Shown piece by piece: positions 55,570 through 64,000 of a DNA stretch of 64,000 nucleotides. The notes beneath the pieces are model-generated. The model made no database searches. It was not told the origin of the DNA and saw only the letters and a program-made list of their open reading frames with translations. The position numbers and the translations under genes are program-made. Within the stretch, counting starts at the first letter, position 1. Every line of letters begins with the position of its first letter. This stretch comes from Streptomyces diastatochromogenes (GTDB lineage Bacteria > Actinomycetota > Actinomycetes > Streptomycetales > Streptomycetaceae). The stretch covers positions 3,968,001 through 4,032,000 of the forward strand of contig JAPTYK010000001.1 of assembly GCA_026913215.1 (NCBI GenBank). Direction: 5' to 3'.

Positions 55570-58500
55570 CTACGGGGCCGCCGCGTCGATCGCCTTCACG
55601 ATCCGCTTGTCCGAGATCGGGTACGCCGTGCCCAGCGCGTGGGCGAAGTAGCTCACCCGCAGCTCCTCGATCATCCAGCGGATGTCGGTGACCTCGGACG
55701 GCACCGGACGGCCCTTCGGAAGCTGCTCCAGGAGCCAGGCGTACTCGTCCTGCATCTCCTGGACCTTCTCCATCCGGGTGGTGTCCCGCTGGACCCCGGT
55801 GGGCATCTGCTGGAGCCGCCGATCCACCGCCACCAGGTAGCGCATCAGGTCCGGGAGCCGCTTCAGGCCCGTACGGGTGACGAAGCCGGCCGGCATCAGC
55901 CAGGCGAGCTGCGCCTTCACGTCGGTCAGGTTGTTGATCAGGGCCAGGCTGTTCGTCGACTTCAGCCGGCGCTCGCAGGCCTGCCAGGCCGCCAGGATCT
56001 GCTGGACCTGGCCCACCGTCCGGACCGTCGTGTCCACCAGGTCCGCGCGGACCCTGTCGTACAGCTTCCGGAAGGACTCCTCGTCCCAGGCAGGGCCGCC
56101 GTGGTCCGCGATCAGCTTGTCGGCCGCGGCGGTCGCGCAGTCGTCGAAGAGGGCCTGGATCGAGCCGTGCGGGTTCGACGACAGGGCCAGCTTCTGCTGG
56201 TTGGTCAGCTTGTCCGAGGCGAACTTCGCCGGGTTCACCGGGATGTTCAGCATGATCAGCTTCCGGGTGCCCCGCCACATCGCCCGCGCCTGCTCGGCCT
56301 CCGAGTCGAAGAGCCGCACGGCCACCGAGTCGCCCTCGTCGACCAGCGCCGGGAACGCCTTCACCGGCTGCCCGCCGCGCTTGGTCTCGAAGACCTTCGT
56401 CAGCGTCCCGATCGTCCAGTCCTTGAGCCCCGTGCGCTCCAGGGAGGGCCCGGAGCCGTCCGGGCCGCCCGTCGCCGCCGCGGCGGCCTTGGAGAGCGCC
56501 TGACGGGCCTTGGGGCGCAGTTTCAGCCGCAGGGTCTCCAGGTCCTTGTCCTCGGCCAGCTTGCGGCGCCGCTCGTCGACGATCCGGAAGGTCACCTTGA
56601 GGTGCTCGGGGACCTTCGCCCAGTCGAAGTCCTCGGCCGTCACCGGCACGCCCACCATCCGCTGGAGCTCCCGGGCGAGCGCGCCCGTCAGCGGCTCCTG
56701 GACGGGGACCACGGAGTCGAGGAAGCGGGTCGCGAAGTTCGGCGCCGGGACGTAGTGGCGGCGGATCGGCTTCGGCAGCGAGCGGATCAGCTCCGTGACG
56801 ACCTCCGCGCGCAGACCCGGGATCTGCCACTCGAAGCCCTCGTCCGTCACCTGGTTCAGGACCTGGAGCGGAACGTGGACGGTCACGCCGTCCGCGTCCG
56901 CGCCCGGCTCGAACTGGTACGTCACCCGGAACTTCAGCGCGCCCTGGCGCCAGGAGTCCGGATAGTCGTCCTTGGTGACCGCCCCGGCCTTCTCGTTGAT
57001 GAGCATCTCGCGCTCGAAGTCGAGGAACTCCGGCTCCTCGTGGCGCTTGTGCTTCCACCAGGAGTCGAAGTGGGCTCCGGACACGACGTGTTCGGGGACG
57101 CGCTTGTCGTAGAAGTCGAAGAGCGTCTCGTCGTCGACGAGGATGTCCCGGCGCCTGGCCCGGTGCTCCAGTTCCTCGACCTCGGTGAGGAGCTTGCGGT
57201 TGTCCGCGAAGAACTTGTGGTGGGTGCGCCAGTCGCCCTCGACGAGCGCGTTCCGGATGAACAGGTCGCGGGAGACCTCCGGGTCGATCCGCCCGTAGTT
57301 CACCTTGCGGTCGGCGACGATCGGGACGCCGTACAGCGTCACCTTCTCGAAGGCCATCACGGCCGCCTGGTCCTTCTCCCAGTGCGGCTCGCTGTACGTC
57401 TTCTTCACCAGGTGCTGCGCGAGCGGCTCGATCCACTCGGGCTCGATCCGCGCGTTGACCCGGGCCCACAGGCGGGAGGTCTCCACCAGCTCGGCGGACA
57501 TGACGAAGCGCGGGGGCTTCTTGAAGAGCGCGGAGCCGGGGAAGATCGCGAACTTGGCGCTGCGGGCACCCAGGTACTCGTTCCGTCCGCCGCCCTCGCG
57601 CTTCGGGCCCTGGCCGCCGTCCTTGGACTCCTTCACGTCCTTCAGGCCGATGTGGGAGAGCAGGCCGGCGAGGAGGGAGACGTGCACGGACTGCTCCGGC
57701 GCGTCCTCCTCGTTCAGATGGATGCCCATCTGCTTGGCGACCGTCCGCAGCTGGGCGTAGATGTCCTGCCACTCGCGGATCCGCAGGAAGTTCAGGTACT
57801 CCTGCTTGCACATCCGGCGGAAGGAGCTGGAACCGCGCTCCTTCTGCTGCTCGCGGACGTACCGCCACAGGTTCAGGAAGGCGAGGAAGTCGCTCGTCTC
57901 GTCCTTGAAGCGGGCGTGCTGCTGGTCGGCCTGCGCCTGCTTCTCGGACGGCCGCTCGCGCGGGTCCTGGATGGACAGCGCCGCCGCGATCACCATGACC
58001 TCGCGGACGCAGCCGTTCTTGTCGGCCTCCAGGACCATCCGGGCGAGCCGGGGTCCACGGGCAGCTGGGACAGCTTCCGGCCCTGCTGGGTCAGCCGCTT
58101 CTTCGGGTCCTTCTCGTTCGGGTCGATCGCCCCGAGCTCCTGGAGGAGCTGGACGCCGTCCCGGATGTTGCGGTGGTCCGGCGGGTCGATGAAGGGGAAC
58201 TTCTCGATGTCGCCGAGGCCGGCGGCGGTCATCTGGAGGATGACGGAGGCCAGGTTCGTCCGGAGGATCTCCGCGTCCGTGAACTCCGGGCGGGTGAGGA
58301 AGTCGTCCTCGGAGTAGAGGCGGATGCAGATGCCGTCGCTCGTACGGCCGCAGCGGCCCTTGCGCTGGTTGGCGCTGGCCTGGCTGACCGGCTCGATCGG
58401 GAGGCGCTGGACCTTGGTCCGGTGCGAGTAGCGCGAGATGCGGGCGGTGCCCGGGTCGATCACGTACTTGATGCCGGGGACGGTCAGCGAGGTCTCGGCG

Positions 58501-59542
58501 ACGTTCGTCGCGAGGACGATCCGGCGGCCGGAGTGCGCCTGGAAGACCCGGTGCTGCTCGGCGTGCGAAAGGCGCGCGTAGAGGGGGAGGATCTCGGTGT
58601 TGAAGAGCTTCTTCTTGCTCAGCGCGTCCGCCGTGTCGCGGATCTCGCGCTCGCCGGAGAGGAAGACCAGGACGTCCCCCGGCCCTTCCTTCTGGAGCTC
58701 GTCGACCGCGTCGCAGATCGCGGTGATCTGGTCCCGGTCGGCCTCCTCGCTGTCCTCTTCGAGGAGCGGGCGGTAGCGGACCTCGACCGGATACGTCCGG
58801 CCGGAGACCTCGACGATCGGGGCGTCTCCGAAGTGGCGGGAGAAGCGCTCCGGGTCGATCGTCGCGGAGGTGATCACGACCTTGAGGTCGGGGCGCTTCG
58901 GCAGCAGCTGGGCCAGGTAGCCGAGCAGGAAGTCGATGTTGAGGGACCGCTCGTGGGCCTCGTCGATGATGATCGTGTCGTACGCGCGCAGCTCGCGGTC
59001 CGTCTGGATCTCGGCGAGCAGGATGCCGTCCGTCATCAGCTTCACGAAGGTCGCGTCCGGGTTCACCTGGTCCGTGAAGCGGACCTTCCAGCCGACGGCC
59101 TCCCCGAGGGGGGTCTTCAGCTCCTCGGCGACGCGCTCGGCGACCGTGCGGGCGGCGATCCGGCGGGGCTGGGTGTGCCCGATCATGCCCCGGACGCCCC
59201 GGCCCAGCTCCAGACAGATCTTCGGGATCTGCGTGGTCTTTCCGGAGCCCGTCTCACCGGCGACGATCACGACCTGGTGGTCGCGTATCGCCTCCAGGAT
59301 CTCGTCCTTCTTCTGCGAGACGGGAAGCTGCTCGGGATACGTGACCGGGGGCACGCGGGAGGCGCGCCCGTCGACGCGCTCTTGGCCTTGGCCGCCTCGG
59401 CGGCGATCTCGTCCAGGACGGCCGCGCGGGCCTCGGGCTTGCGGATGCGGCGGGCGCCTTCGAGACGGCGGCCGAGCCGGTGGGAGTCCCGCAGCGAGAC
59501 CTCGGCCAGGACGGACTGGAGGGCGGCGAAGGAAGTAGACAT
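55570..59542 (-). CDS. hrpA: DEAH-box ATP-dependent RNA helicase HrpA (two frameshifts)
   Basis: ATG 59542 ([19 protein letters not shown]). Motif [19 protein letters not shown], motif [13 protein letters not shown], motif [17 protein letters not shown], motif [16 protein letters not shown] and motif [19 protein letters not shown]. The winged-helix/ratchet and long C-terminal DUF3418 region follow ([38 protein letters not shown]). The frame shifts near 59385 (AAGAGCGC, one G short) and 58047. About 1324 residues when restored, the usual HrpA size. It acts on mRNA or ribosomes. Confidence 0.92.
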
Positions 59543-59653
59543 ACGGGATCCAGGATCGCACCTGCGGACGAGAAGCGGCGAACCCATTTACGAGGGCGGC
59601 CGGGCGGCCGTGCGTAGTATTTCGGGCATCCGGCCCGGCCCGAGAGGTTTCGC

Positions 59654-60013
59654 ATGTTCCGCACCGCCCGCGCGACGGCGGCGTTCGCCGCGTTGCTGGG
59701 TCTGGTGCTCGGCCTGCTGGTCTGCGGCGTCTCCCTCCGGCGGCCCCAGGACTCCCGTGGACCCGGCCCCGGTCGTGGCGGCCGCCACCGTGCCCGGCTG
59801 CGACCCCGGACACCTCCTCGACGAAGGGACCCCGGGTCCCGTCGTACCGCCGCGCGCCCACGGCTTCGCCGAGCTGCTCCCGGCCCTGGCCGCCGACCGG
59901 GCGGCCCCGGGGTCCGGCAGCCGCAGCCGTGCGACCGGGCCGCGCCGCAGGGCCGGGAGCCACCCGCGCGCGTGGCGCCGTCTCCCGTGGAGCTGTCGGT
60001 CCTGAGGGTCTAG
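59654..60013 (+). CDS. Hypothetical secreted or membrane-anchored protein (frameshifts)
   Basis: Starts [20 protein letters not shown] with a clear hydrophobic leader ([18 protein letters not shown]). In the repaired frame [41 protein letters not shown] and the end [11 protein letters not shown] follow. Two shifts near 59750 and 59935. About 120 residues. No domain recognised. It lies between hrpA and the DsbA-like gene. Confidence 0.5.
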   Translation: MFRTARATAAFAALLGLVLGLLVCGVSLRRPQDSRGPGPGRGGRHRARLRPRTPPRRRDPGSRRTAARPRLRRAAPGPGRRPGGPGVRQPQPCDRAAPQGREPPARVAPSPVELSVLRV

Positions 60014-60072
60014 ACGGACGGCCGTCCTCCGCCGTCCGTCCTCACTTCCTCCGCCCTCAGGAGCGCTTCCGC

Positions 60073-60860
60073 ATGTCCACGACCCCGCCCAAGACCGGCT
60101 CCACGACCGCGTCCAAGACCGGCTCCACGACCGCGTCCAAGTCCAAGCCGATCATGATCGTCGCTGGAGTAGCGGTCGCCGCCGCGCTGGCCGGTGCCGT
60201 CTCCTACACCGCCACCAAGCCCGCGTCCCCGGCGCCTCCGGCTCCTCCTCCGTCGCCGAGGTCTCCGCCGACCCCTCCGCCGGCGTCTACGCCGAACTGG
60301 AGGCCTACGCCCGCCGCGACCCCGCCGACAAGCTCGCCCTCGGCCGCGCCGACGCGCCCGTCGTGCTCATCGAGTACGCCGACTTCAAGTGCGGCTACTG
60401 CGGCAAGTTCGCCCGCGACACCGAGCCCGCCCTCGTGAAGAAGTACGTCGGGAACGGCACCCTGCGCATCGAGTGGCGGAACTTCCCGATCTTCGGCGAG
60501 GAGTCGGAGACCGTCGCCCGCGCCTCCTGGGCGGCTGGGCAGCAGGGCCGGTTCTGGGAGTTCCACAAGGCCGCCTACGCCGAGGGCGCCAAGGAGAAGG
60601 GCTTCGGCAAGGCCCGGCTCGCCGCCCTCGCCCTGGAGGCCGGCGTCCCCGACGCGGCCCGGTTCGCGAAGGACACCGAGGGGAAGGCCGCCCGCGAGGC
60701 CGTCGGCAAGGACCAGGAACAGGGATACGCGCTCGGCGCCACCTCCACCCCGTCCTTCCTGATCAACGGCCGCCCGATCGCCGGCGCCCAGCCCCTGGAG
60801 ACCTTCACGGAGGCCATCGAGGCGGCGGCCAAGACCGCTTCGTCGAAGGGCAAGCGGTGA
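60073..60860 (+). CDS. DsbA-like thiol-disulfide protein (frameshift)
   Basis: ATG 60073: a Lys/Thr/Ser-rich start with a tandem TGSTTASK repeat, then one membrane anchor (PIMIVAGVAVAAALAGAVSY). After a shift near 60230 come EVSADPSAGVYAELEAYARR, VVLIEYADFKCGYCGKFA with the CGYC active site, RIEWRNFPIFGEESETVA and the cis-Pro loop STPSFLINGRPIAG. The domain faces the outside and acts on disulfides in exported proteins. The stop overlaps the CcdA-like gene (GTGA), its likely electron partner. Confidence 0.85.
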
Positions 60861-61690
60861 CCTCCGGCATCGGCTACTTCGCCGCCTTCCTCGGCGGCCT
60901 CCTCGCCCTGCTCAGCCCGTGCAGCGCCCTGCTCCTGCCCGCCTTCTTCGCGTACTCGATCGACACGCGCGCGAAGCTCGTGGCCAGGACCGGCATCCTC
61001 TACGCGGGACTGGCGACCACCCTCGTCCCGCTCGGCGCGGCCGGCTCCCTCGCGGGCCGCTTCTTCTACGGCCACCGGGACCTGCTCGTCACCGCCGGAG
61101 GCTGGCTGATCATCGGCCTCGGCGTCCTGCAGATCCTCGGCCTGGGCTTCACCTCCCGCCGGATCGCCGAGGCGAGCGGCCGCATCCGGCCCACGTCGGC
61201 GCTCTCCGTCTACGCCCTCGGCCTGGTCTACGGCCTCGCCGGCTTCTGCGCGGGCCCCATCCTCGGCAGCGTCCTGACCGTGGCGGCGCTGAGCGGCAGC
61301 CCGGCCTACGGCGGCCTGCTCCTCGCCGTCTACGCGCTCGGCATGGCCGTCCCGCTGTTCCTGCTGGCCCTGCTCTGGGACCGGTACGAGCTGGGCCGGC
61401 GGCGCTGGCTGCGCGGCCGCCCGCTCCGCGTCGGCCACTTCGAGGTCCACTCCACCTCGCTGCTCTCGGGCCTCTTCTTCATCGCCCTCGGCACCCTCTT
61501 CCTCGTCTTCGACGGGACGACCGCCCTGCCGGGCCTGCTGTCGGTGGACGACTCCTTCGCCGTGGAGGAGCGGGTCGCCTCGCTGGGCCGGTCGGTGCCG
61601 GACTGGGCGCTGCTCGTCGCGGTCGTCGCGGCGGTGGCGGCGGCGCTCGCGGTGCGGGGCCGCAGGGCGCGGCGGCGCGAGGAGGTCTGA
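60857..61690 (+). CDS. CcdA-like membrane thiol transporter
   Basis: 277 residues with about six membrane segments. LLALLSPCSALLLPAFFAY and GLAGFCAGPILGSVLTVAAL carry the paired Cys used to pass electrons across the membrane. The start GTG overlaps the DsbA-like stop by 4 bp. The C-terminal segment LLVAVVAAVAAALAV plus [11 protein letters not shown] is an extra anchor with a basic tail. Together the two genes form a redox relay; a role in cytochrome c maturation is possible but unproven. Confidence 0.85.
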   Translation: MTSGIGYFAAFLGGLLALLSPCSALLLPAFFAYSIDTRAKLVARTGILYAGLATTLVPLGAAGSLAGRFFYGHRDLLVTAGGWLIIGLGVLQILGLGFTSRRIAEASGRIRPTSALSVYALGLVYGLAGFCAGPILGSVLTVAALSGSPAYGGLLLAVYALGMAVPLFLLALLWDRYELGRRRWLRGRPLRVGHFEVHSTSLLSGLFFIALGTLFLVFDGTTALPGLLSVDDSFAVEERVASLGRSVPDWALLVAVVAAVAAALAVRGRRARRREEV

Positions 61691-61697
61691 GCCGTAC

Positions 61698-61731
61698 GTA
61701 CGGGGAAGGGGCGCGGGCTCCTTCCCCGTAC
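61698..61731 (+). terminator. Terminator after the CcdA-like gene
   Basis: Arms GTACGGGGAAGG and CCTTCCCCGTAC with a GGCGCGGGCT-type loop, starting 7 bp after the stop codon. Confidence 0.75.
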
Positions 61732-61742
61732 CGCCGCTCCCT

Positions 61743-61756
61743 GTTTCACGTGAAAC
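61743..61756. other. parS centromere site (ParB-binding)
   Basis: GTTTCACGTGAAAC is a perfect 14-bp palindrome identical to the core of bacterial parS (TGTTTCACGTGAAACA); only the last outer base differs (G at 61757). Streptomyces has many such sites clustered around oriC, where ParB loads for chromosome segregation. It lies in an intergenic gap between two terminators, as expected for a structural site. Confidence 0.85.
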
Positions 61757-61771
61757 GAAGAGGGCAAACGA

Positions 61772-61803
61772 AGAAGGCCCCGTTCTTTCGAACGGGGCCT
61801 TCT
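61772..61803 (-). terminator. Terminator of the tRNA Glu-Asp-Phe cluster
   Basis: Arms AGAAGGCCCCGTTC and complement around a TTTC loop, just past the 3' end of tRNA-Phe on the minus strand. Confidence 0.8.
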
Positions 61804-61808
61804 CTCTG

Positions 61809-61882
61809 TGGCTGGGGCCGGGGTCGAACCGGCGACCTATCGCTTTTCAGGCGATCGCTCGTACCAACTGAGCTACCCAGCC
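61809..61882 (-). tRNA. tRNA-Phe(GAA)
   Basis: 74 nt: acceptor GGCTGGG/CCCAGCC, anticodon stem-loop ATCGC-CTGAAAA-GCGAT (GAA), T-arm GCCGG-TTCGACC-CCGGC, discriminator A and no encoded CCA. Third in the minus-strand cluster Glu-Asp-Phe. Confidence 0.94.
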
Positions 61883-61904
61883 ACGAGACCGTTTCCGGCC
61901 TCAG

Positions 61905-61978
61905 CGACTCTGACGGGACTTGAACCCGCGACCTCCACCTTGACAGGGTGGCGAGCTAACCAACTGCTCCACAGAGCC
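61905..61978 (-). tRNA. tRNA-Asp(GUC), second copy
   Basis: 74 nt; appears identical to the copy at 55422-55495, anticodon GUC. Middle gene of the Glu-Asp-Phe cluster. Confidence 0.94.
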
Positions 61979-62018
61979 AAGCTTGTGTGCGATCACTAGT
62001 CTCGCACACGGTGATGCG

Positions 62019-62091
62019 TGCCCCCAACGGGATTCGAACCCGTGCTACCGCCTTGAAAGGGCGGCGTCCTGGGCCACTAGACGATGAGGGC
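62019..62091 (-). tRNA. tRNA-Glu(UUC)
   Basis: 73 nt: acceptor GCCCTCA/TGGGGGC (one G-U pair), anticodon loop CTTTCAA (UUC), T-arm ACGGG-TTCGAAT-CCCGT, discriminator A. First gene of the minus-strand cluster. Confidence 0.93.
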
Positions 62092-62196
62092 TAGAGGCTC
62101 ACCTGCGCACTTCCTCAGTGCGTCGGGGACGTGAGAAGCATATGGGATGCCGGCCGGTATCGCCAAAACGGTTTCCGGCGGGGGGAGAATGGGCCC

Positions 62197-62545
62197 GTGC
62201 TGGAGATGACGCGCGAGGAGTTCGAGGAGCTCGTCGCCGAGGCCCTGGACCGGATCCCGCCCGAGCTGACACGGCTGATGGACAACGTCGCCGTGTTCGT
62301 CGAGGACGAGCCCTCCCGGACGATCCCGAGCTCCTCGGCCTCTACGAGGGACACCGCTGACCGAGCGCGGCGAGTGGTACGCCGGGGTGCTGCCCGACCG
62401 GATCACGATCTACCGGGGGCCGACGCTGCGGATGTGCGAGTCGCGCGAGGACGTGATCGCGGAGACCGAGATCACCGTCGTGCACGAGATCGCCCACCAC
62501 TTCGGCATCGACGACGAACGGCTGCACGCGCTCGGCTACGGCTGA
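62197..62545 (+). CDS. Small zinc metallopeptidase family protein (frameshift)
   Basis: GTG 62197 (ATG 62206 is an alternative): VLEMTREEFEELVAEALDRI, PPELTRLMDNVAVFVEDEP. After a shift near 62330 the sequence continues DPELLGLYEG, GEWYAGVLPDRITIYRGPTL and ends ETEITVVHEIAHHFGIDDERL with a zincin HExxH. About 117 residues. This is the minimal-zincin family found across actinobacteria. A role in cytosolic protein turnover is possible, but its substrates are not known. Confidence 0.8.
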
Positions 62546-62689
62546 GCCGGCCGGCCCGCGCCGACGGGCGGATGCCCGGCCGTGGCCGGATCGGGCGGGT
62601 GCGTGGGGGCCGTGTCCCTTGTGGTGCCTGGGGAGTTGGGCAGTGCGACGCGTTCCGTTCCTGCCTGTTGTGTCCTGGAGGTGCCCCCC

Positions 62690-63364
62690 GTGCGCCATTT
62701 GCCCACCCCGGTGAGATGGGCCGCCACCGCGCTGGCCGTCGCGGCCTGTGCCGGTCTGAGCGGCTGTATGAGTGTGAGTGACGAGGGGCGAAGCCGGCGC
62801 CCGGCGCGTCCGGGGAAGCACGGCACGGCGGCCGGGACCGACGCCGGAGGCGGCGTCCAGGGCGGGACGGCGGCTCGTGGAACGGCCGGCCGGAGAAGGG
62901 CGGGCCGGTGCCGGCCGGTGAGGGCAAGGAGTCCCCGGTCCCCAGCGGCTCGCCGTCGGGCACGGCGAAGCCCTCGCCGGGCACGGTGCTGCCGGTGGAG
63001 GGTCCGGGCGGCTCCGGCGGGCCGTCGAAGTCGCAGCCGCCCGGTGGCGGCCACCAGGTCCCGGGCGGCGGCACGGGCGGCAGTGGCGGGAGCGGGGCAG
63101 CGGCGGCAGTGGCGGGAGCGGCGGCGGGGCGCCGGGGATCGGACGGCGGCGGGTCCACGCCCACGCCGGAGCCGACCCCGCCGAGCCCCAGCCGACCCCG
63201 GAGCCCACCTCGAACCCGACTCCCGAGCCGACTCCGGAGCCCACCTCGAACCCCAGTGATCCGCCGACGCCCGGCACCGACACCCAGATGGGTGCCATGC
63301 GGGCGGCGGACGGACCGGGCGCGCCTCCGGAGCCCGAGGCGTCTCCGCAGGTCGGACCGGTGTG
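62690..63364 (+). CDS. Pro/Gly-rich lipoprotein (several frameshifts)
   Basis: GTG 62690 has GGAGG upstream: VRHLPTPVRWAATALAVAAC, then AGLSGC, a lipobox at Cys26. The mature part is low-complexity: PVPAGEGKESPVPSGSPSG, GGHQVPGGGTGGSGGSG, then Pro-Thr-Pro-Glu repeats and the end ADGPGAPPEPEASPQVGPV. Frames change several times in GC runs. It is probably a cell-surface spacer protein. No catalytic domain. Confidence 0.55.
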
Positions 63365-63561
63365 ACGTAGTCCGATTTGCTATAGGCGGGGAGAGTCCGT
63401 ATGGTGGTAGATCGCTTGATCCTATTGCCCGGCGCCGACACAGAAGAGCGCCGTGTGGCGCGTACTCTCCCTAGCCGTGGCTGACCGCATTGAGGCGGTC
63501 GTTTGCGAAATCACGGAGTTGACGGGCGCGTGCCGAGACTCCGGAAGGTTTCGCATTTCGC

Positions 63562-64000
63562 ATGTCCATTTTCAGTTCTGACCACGCCGTCATGCCCGAG
63601 AACGACGAGATCGTCGAGGCCGTAGAGGCCACCGAGATCGTCGAGACCGTCGACGCCGTCTCCGCCGAGACCGTCGAGATCGAGGCCGACGACACCGACG
63701 CCGAGGCCTCCGCCGAGGAGACCGAGTCCGACGAGCCCACCATCACCTTCGGCGACCTCGGTCTGCCCGAGGGCGTCGTGCGCAAGCTCGCCCAGAACGG
63801 CGTCACCACCCCCTTCCCGATCCAGGCGGCGACCATCCCGGACGCCCTGGCCGGCAAGGACATCCTCGGCCGCGGCCGCACCGGCTCCGGCAAGACCCTC
63901 TCCTTCGGTCTGCCGCTGCTCGCCACCCTGGCGGACGGCCACACCGAGAAGAAGAAGCCCCGCGGCGTCATCCTCACCCCGACCCGTGAGCTCGCGATGC
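63562..64000 (+). CDS. DEAD-box RNA helicase, N-terminal part (runs off the window)
   Basis: ATG 63562: MSIFSSDHAVMPENDEIVEA, an acidic lead of about 55 residues with Val-Glu repeats. The Q motif follows (ITFGDLGLPEGVVRKLAQNG, TTPFPIQAATIPDAL), then motif I GRGRTGSGKTLSFGLPLL and motif Ia ILTPTRELAM at the window edge. The DEAD motif itself lies outside. ATG 63592 is an alternative start. It probably unwinds structured RNA, possibly in the cold, as similar Streptomyces helicases do. Confidence 0.88.
   Translation, partial: MSIFSSDHAVMPENDEIVEAVEATEIVETVDAVSAETVEIEADDTDAEASAEETESDEPTITFGDLGLPEGVVRKLAQNGVTTPFPIQAATIPDALAGKDILGRGRTGSGKTLSFGLPLLATLADGHTEKKKPRGVILTPTRELAM

Noticed and set aside
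55639-58317. 892-codon open frame opposite hrpA
   Set aside because: Shadow of hrpA, which carries all helicase motifs on the other strand.

Overview
The window is high-GC actinobacterial DNA, almost certainly Streptomyces. The right 35 kb reads dnaX - purD - purC - lsr2-like - purS/Q/L - purF - purM - vdh - bldC - hrpA, which is the conserved Streptomyces core order around bldC, and the encoded BldC is a textbook 68-residue protein. Coding DNA has strong GC bias at third positions, GTG starts are common, and 4-nt GTGA/ATGA gene overlaps are frequent.

Bases 241-28961 are an integrated mobile element of about 28.7 kb. It lies between a 54-bp partial copy of the 3' half of tRNA-Ser(GGA) (attL) and the intact tRNA-Ser gene (attR). 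From left to right it carries: (i) an Eco29kI-type restriction-modification block (AbrB-like protein, GIY-YIG nuclease, C5-cytosine methyltransferase, long Vsr, second GIY-YIG nuclease); (ii) two proteins of unknown function; (iii) a cassette with a creatininase-like enzyme and an XRE/TPR regulator on one strand, and on the other a translationally coupled operon of archaeal-type AdoMet synthetase (interrupted by an IS5-family element), APH-like kinase, histidine phosphatase, seryl-tRNA synthetase paralogue, GT4 glycosyltransferase, truncated alanyl-tRNA-synthetase-like protein and Nudix hydrolase; (iv) a mobilisation module (HUH relaxase, MobC-like protein, membrane protein); (v) a DnaB-like helicase, XRE regulator, Xis and tyrosine integrase; (vi) accessory genes including a CoiA-like nuclease. 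No FtsK/TraB translocase gene is visible, so it looks like an integrative mobilisable element rather than a self-transmissible pSAM2-type element. The operon in (iii) matches no characterised pathway I know and is the best candidate for an undescribed system.

Bases 29000-64000 are core chromosome: SRP RNA, dnaX, the purine genes (purD, purC, purSQL, purF, purM), a two-component system and ABC exporter, an Lsr2 paralogue, valine dehydrogenase, bldC, the helicase hrpA, a DsbA/CcdA thiol-redox pair, seven chromosomal tRNA genes after tRNA-Ser (three Gly, two Asp, Phe, Glu), a perfect 14-bp parS-type palindrome, and the start of a DEAD-box helicase gene.

Many genes, including essential ones (dnaX, purD, hrpA), are split by single-base frameshifts. 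Where I reconstructed them, one base is missing from a G or C run, so assembly or sequencing error is more likely than pseudogenisation. Coordinates of such genes span the restored gene.
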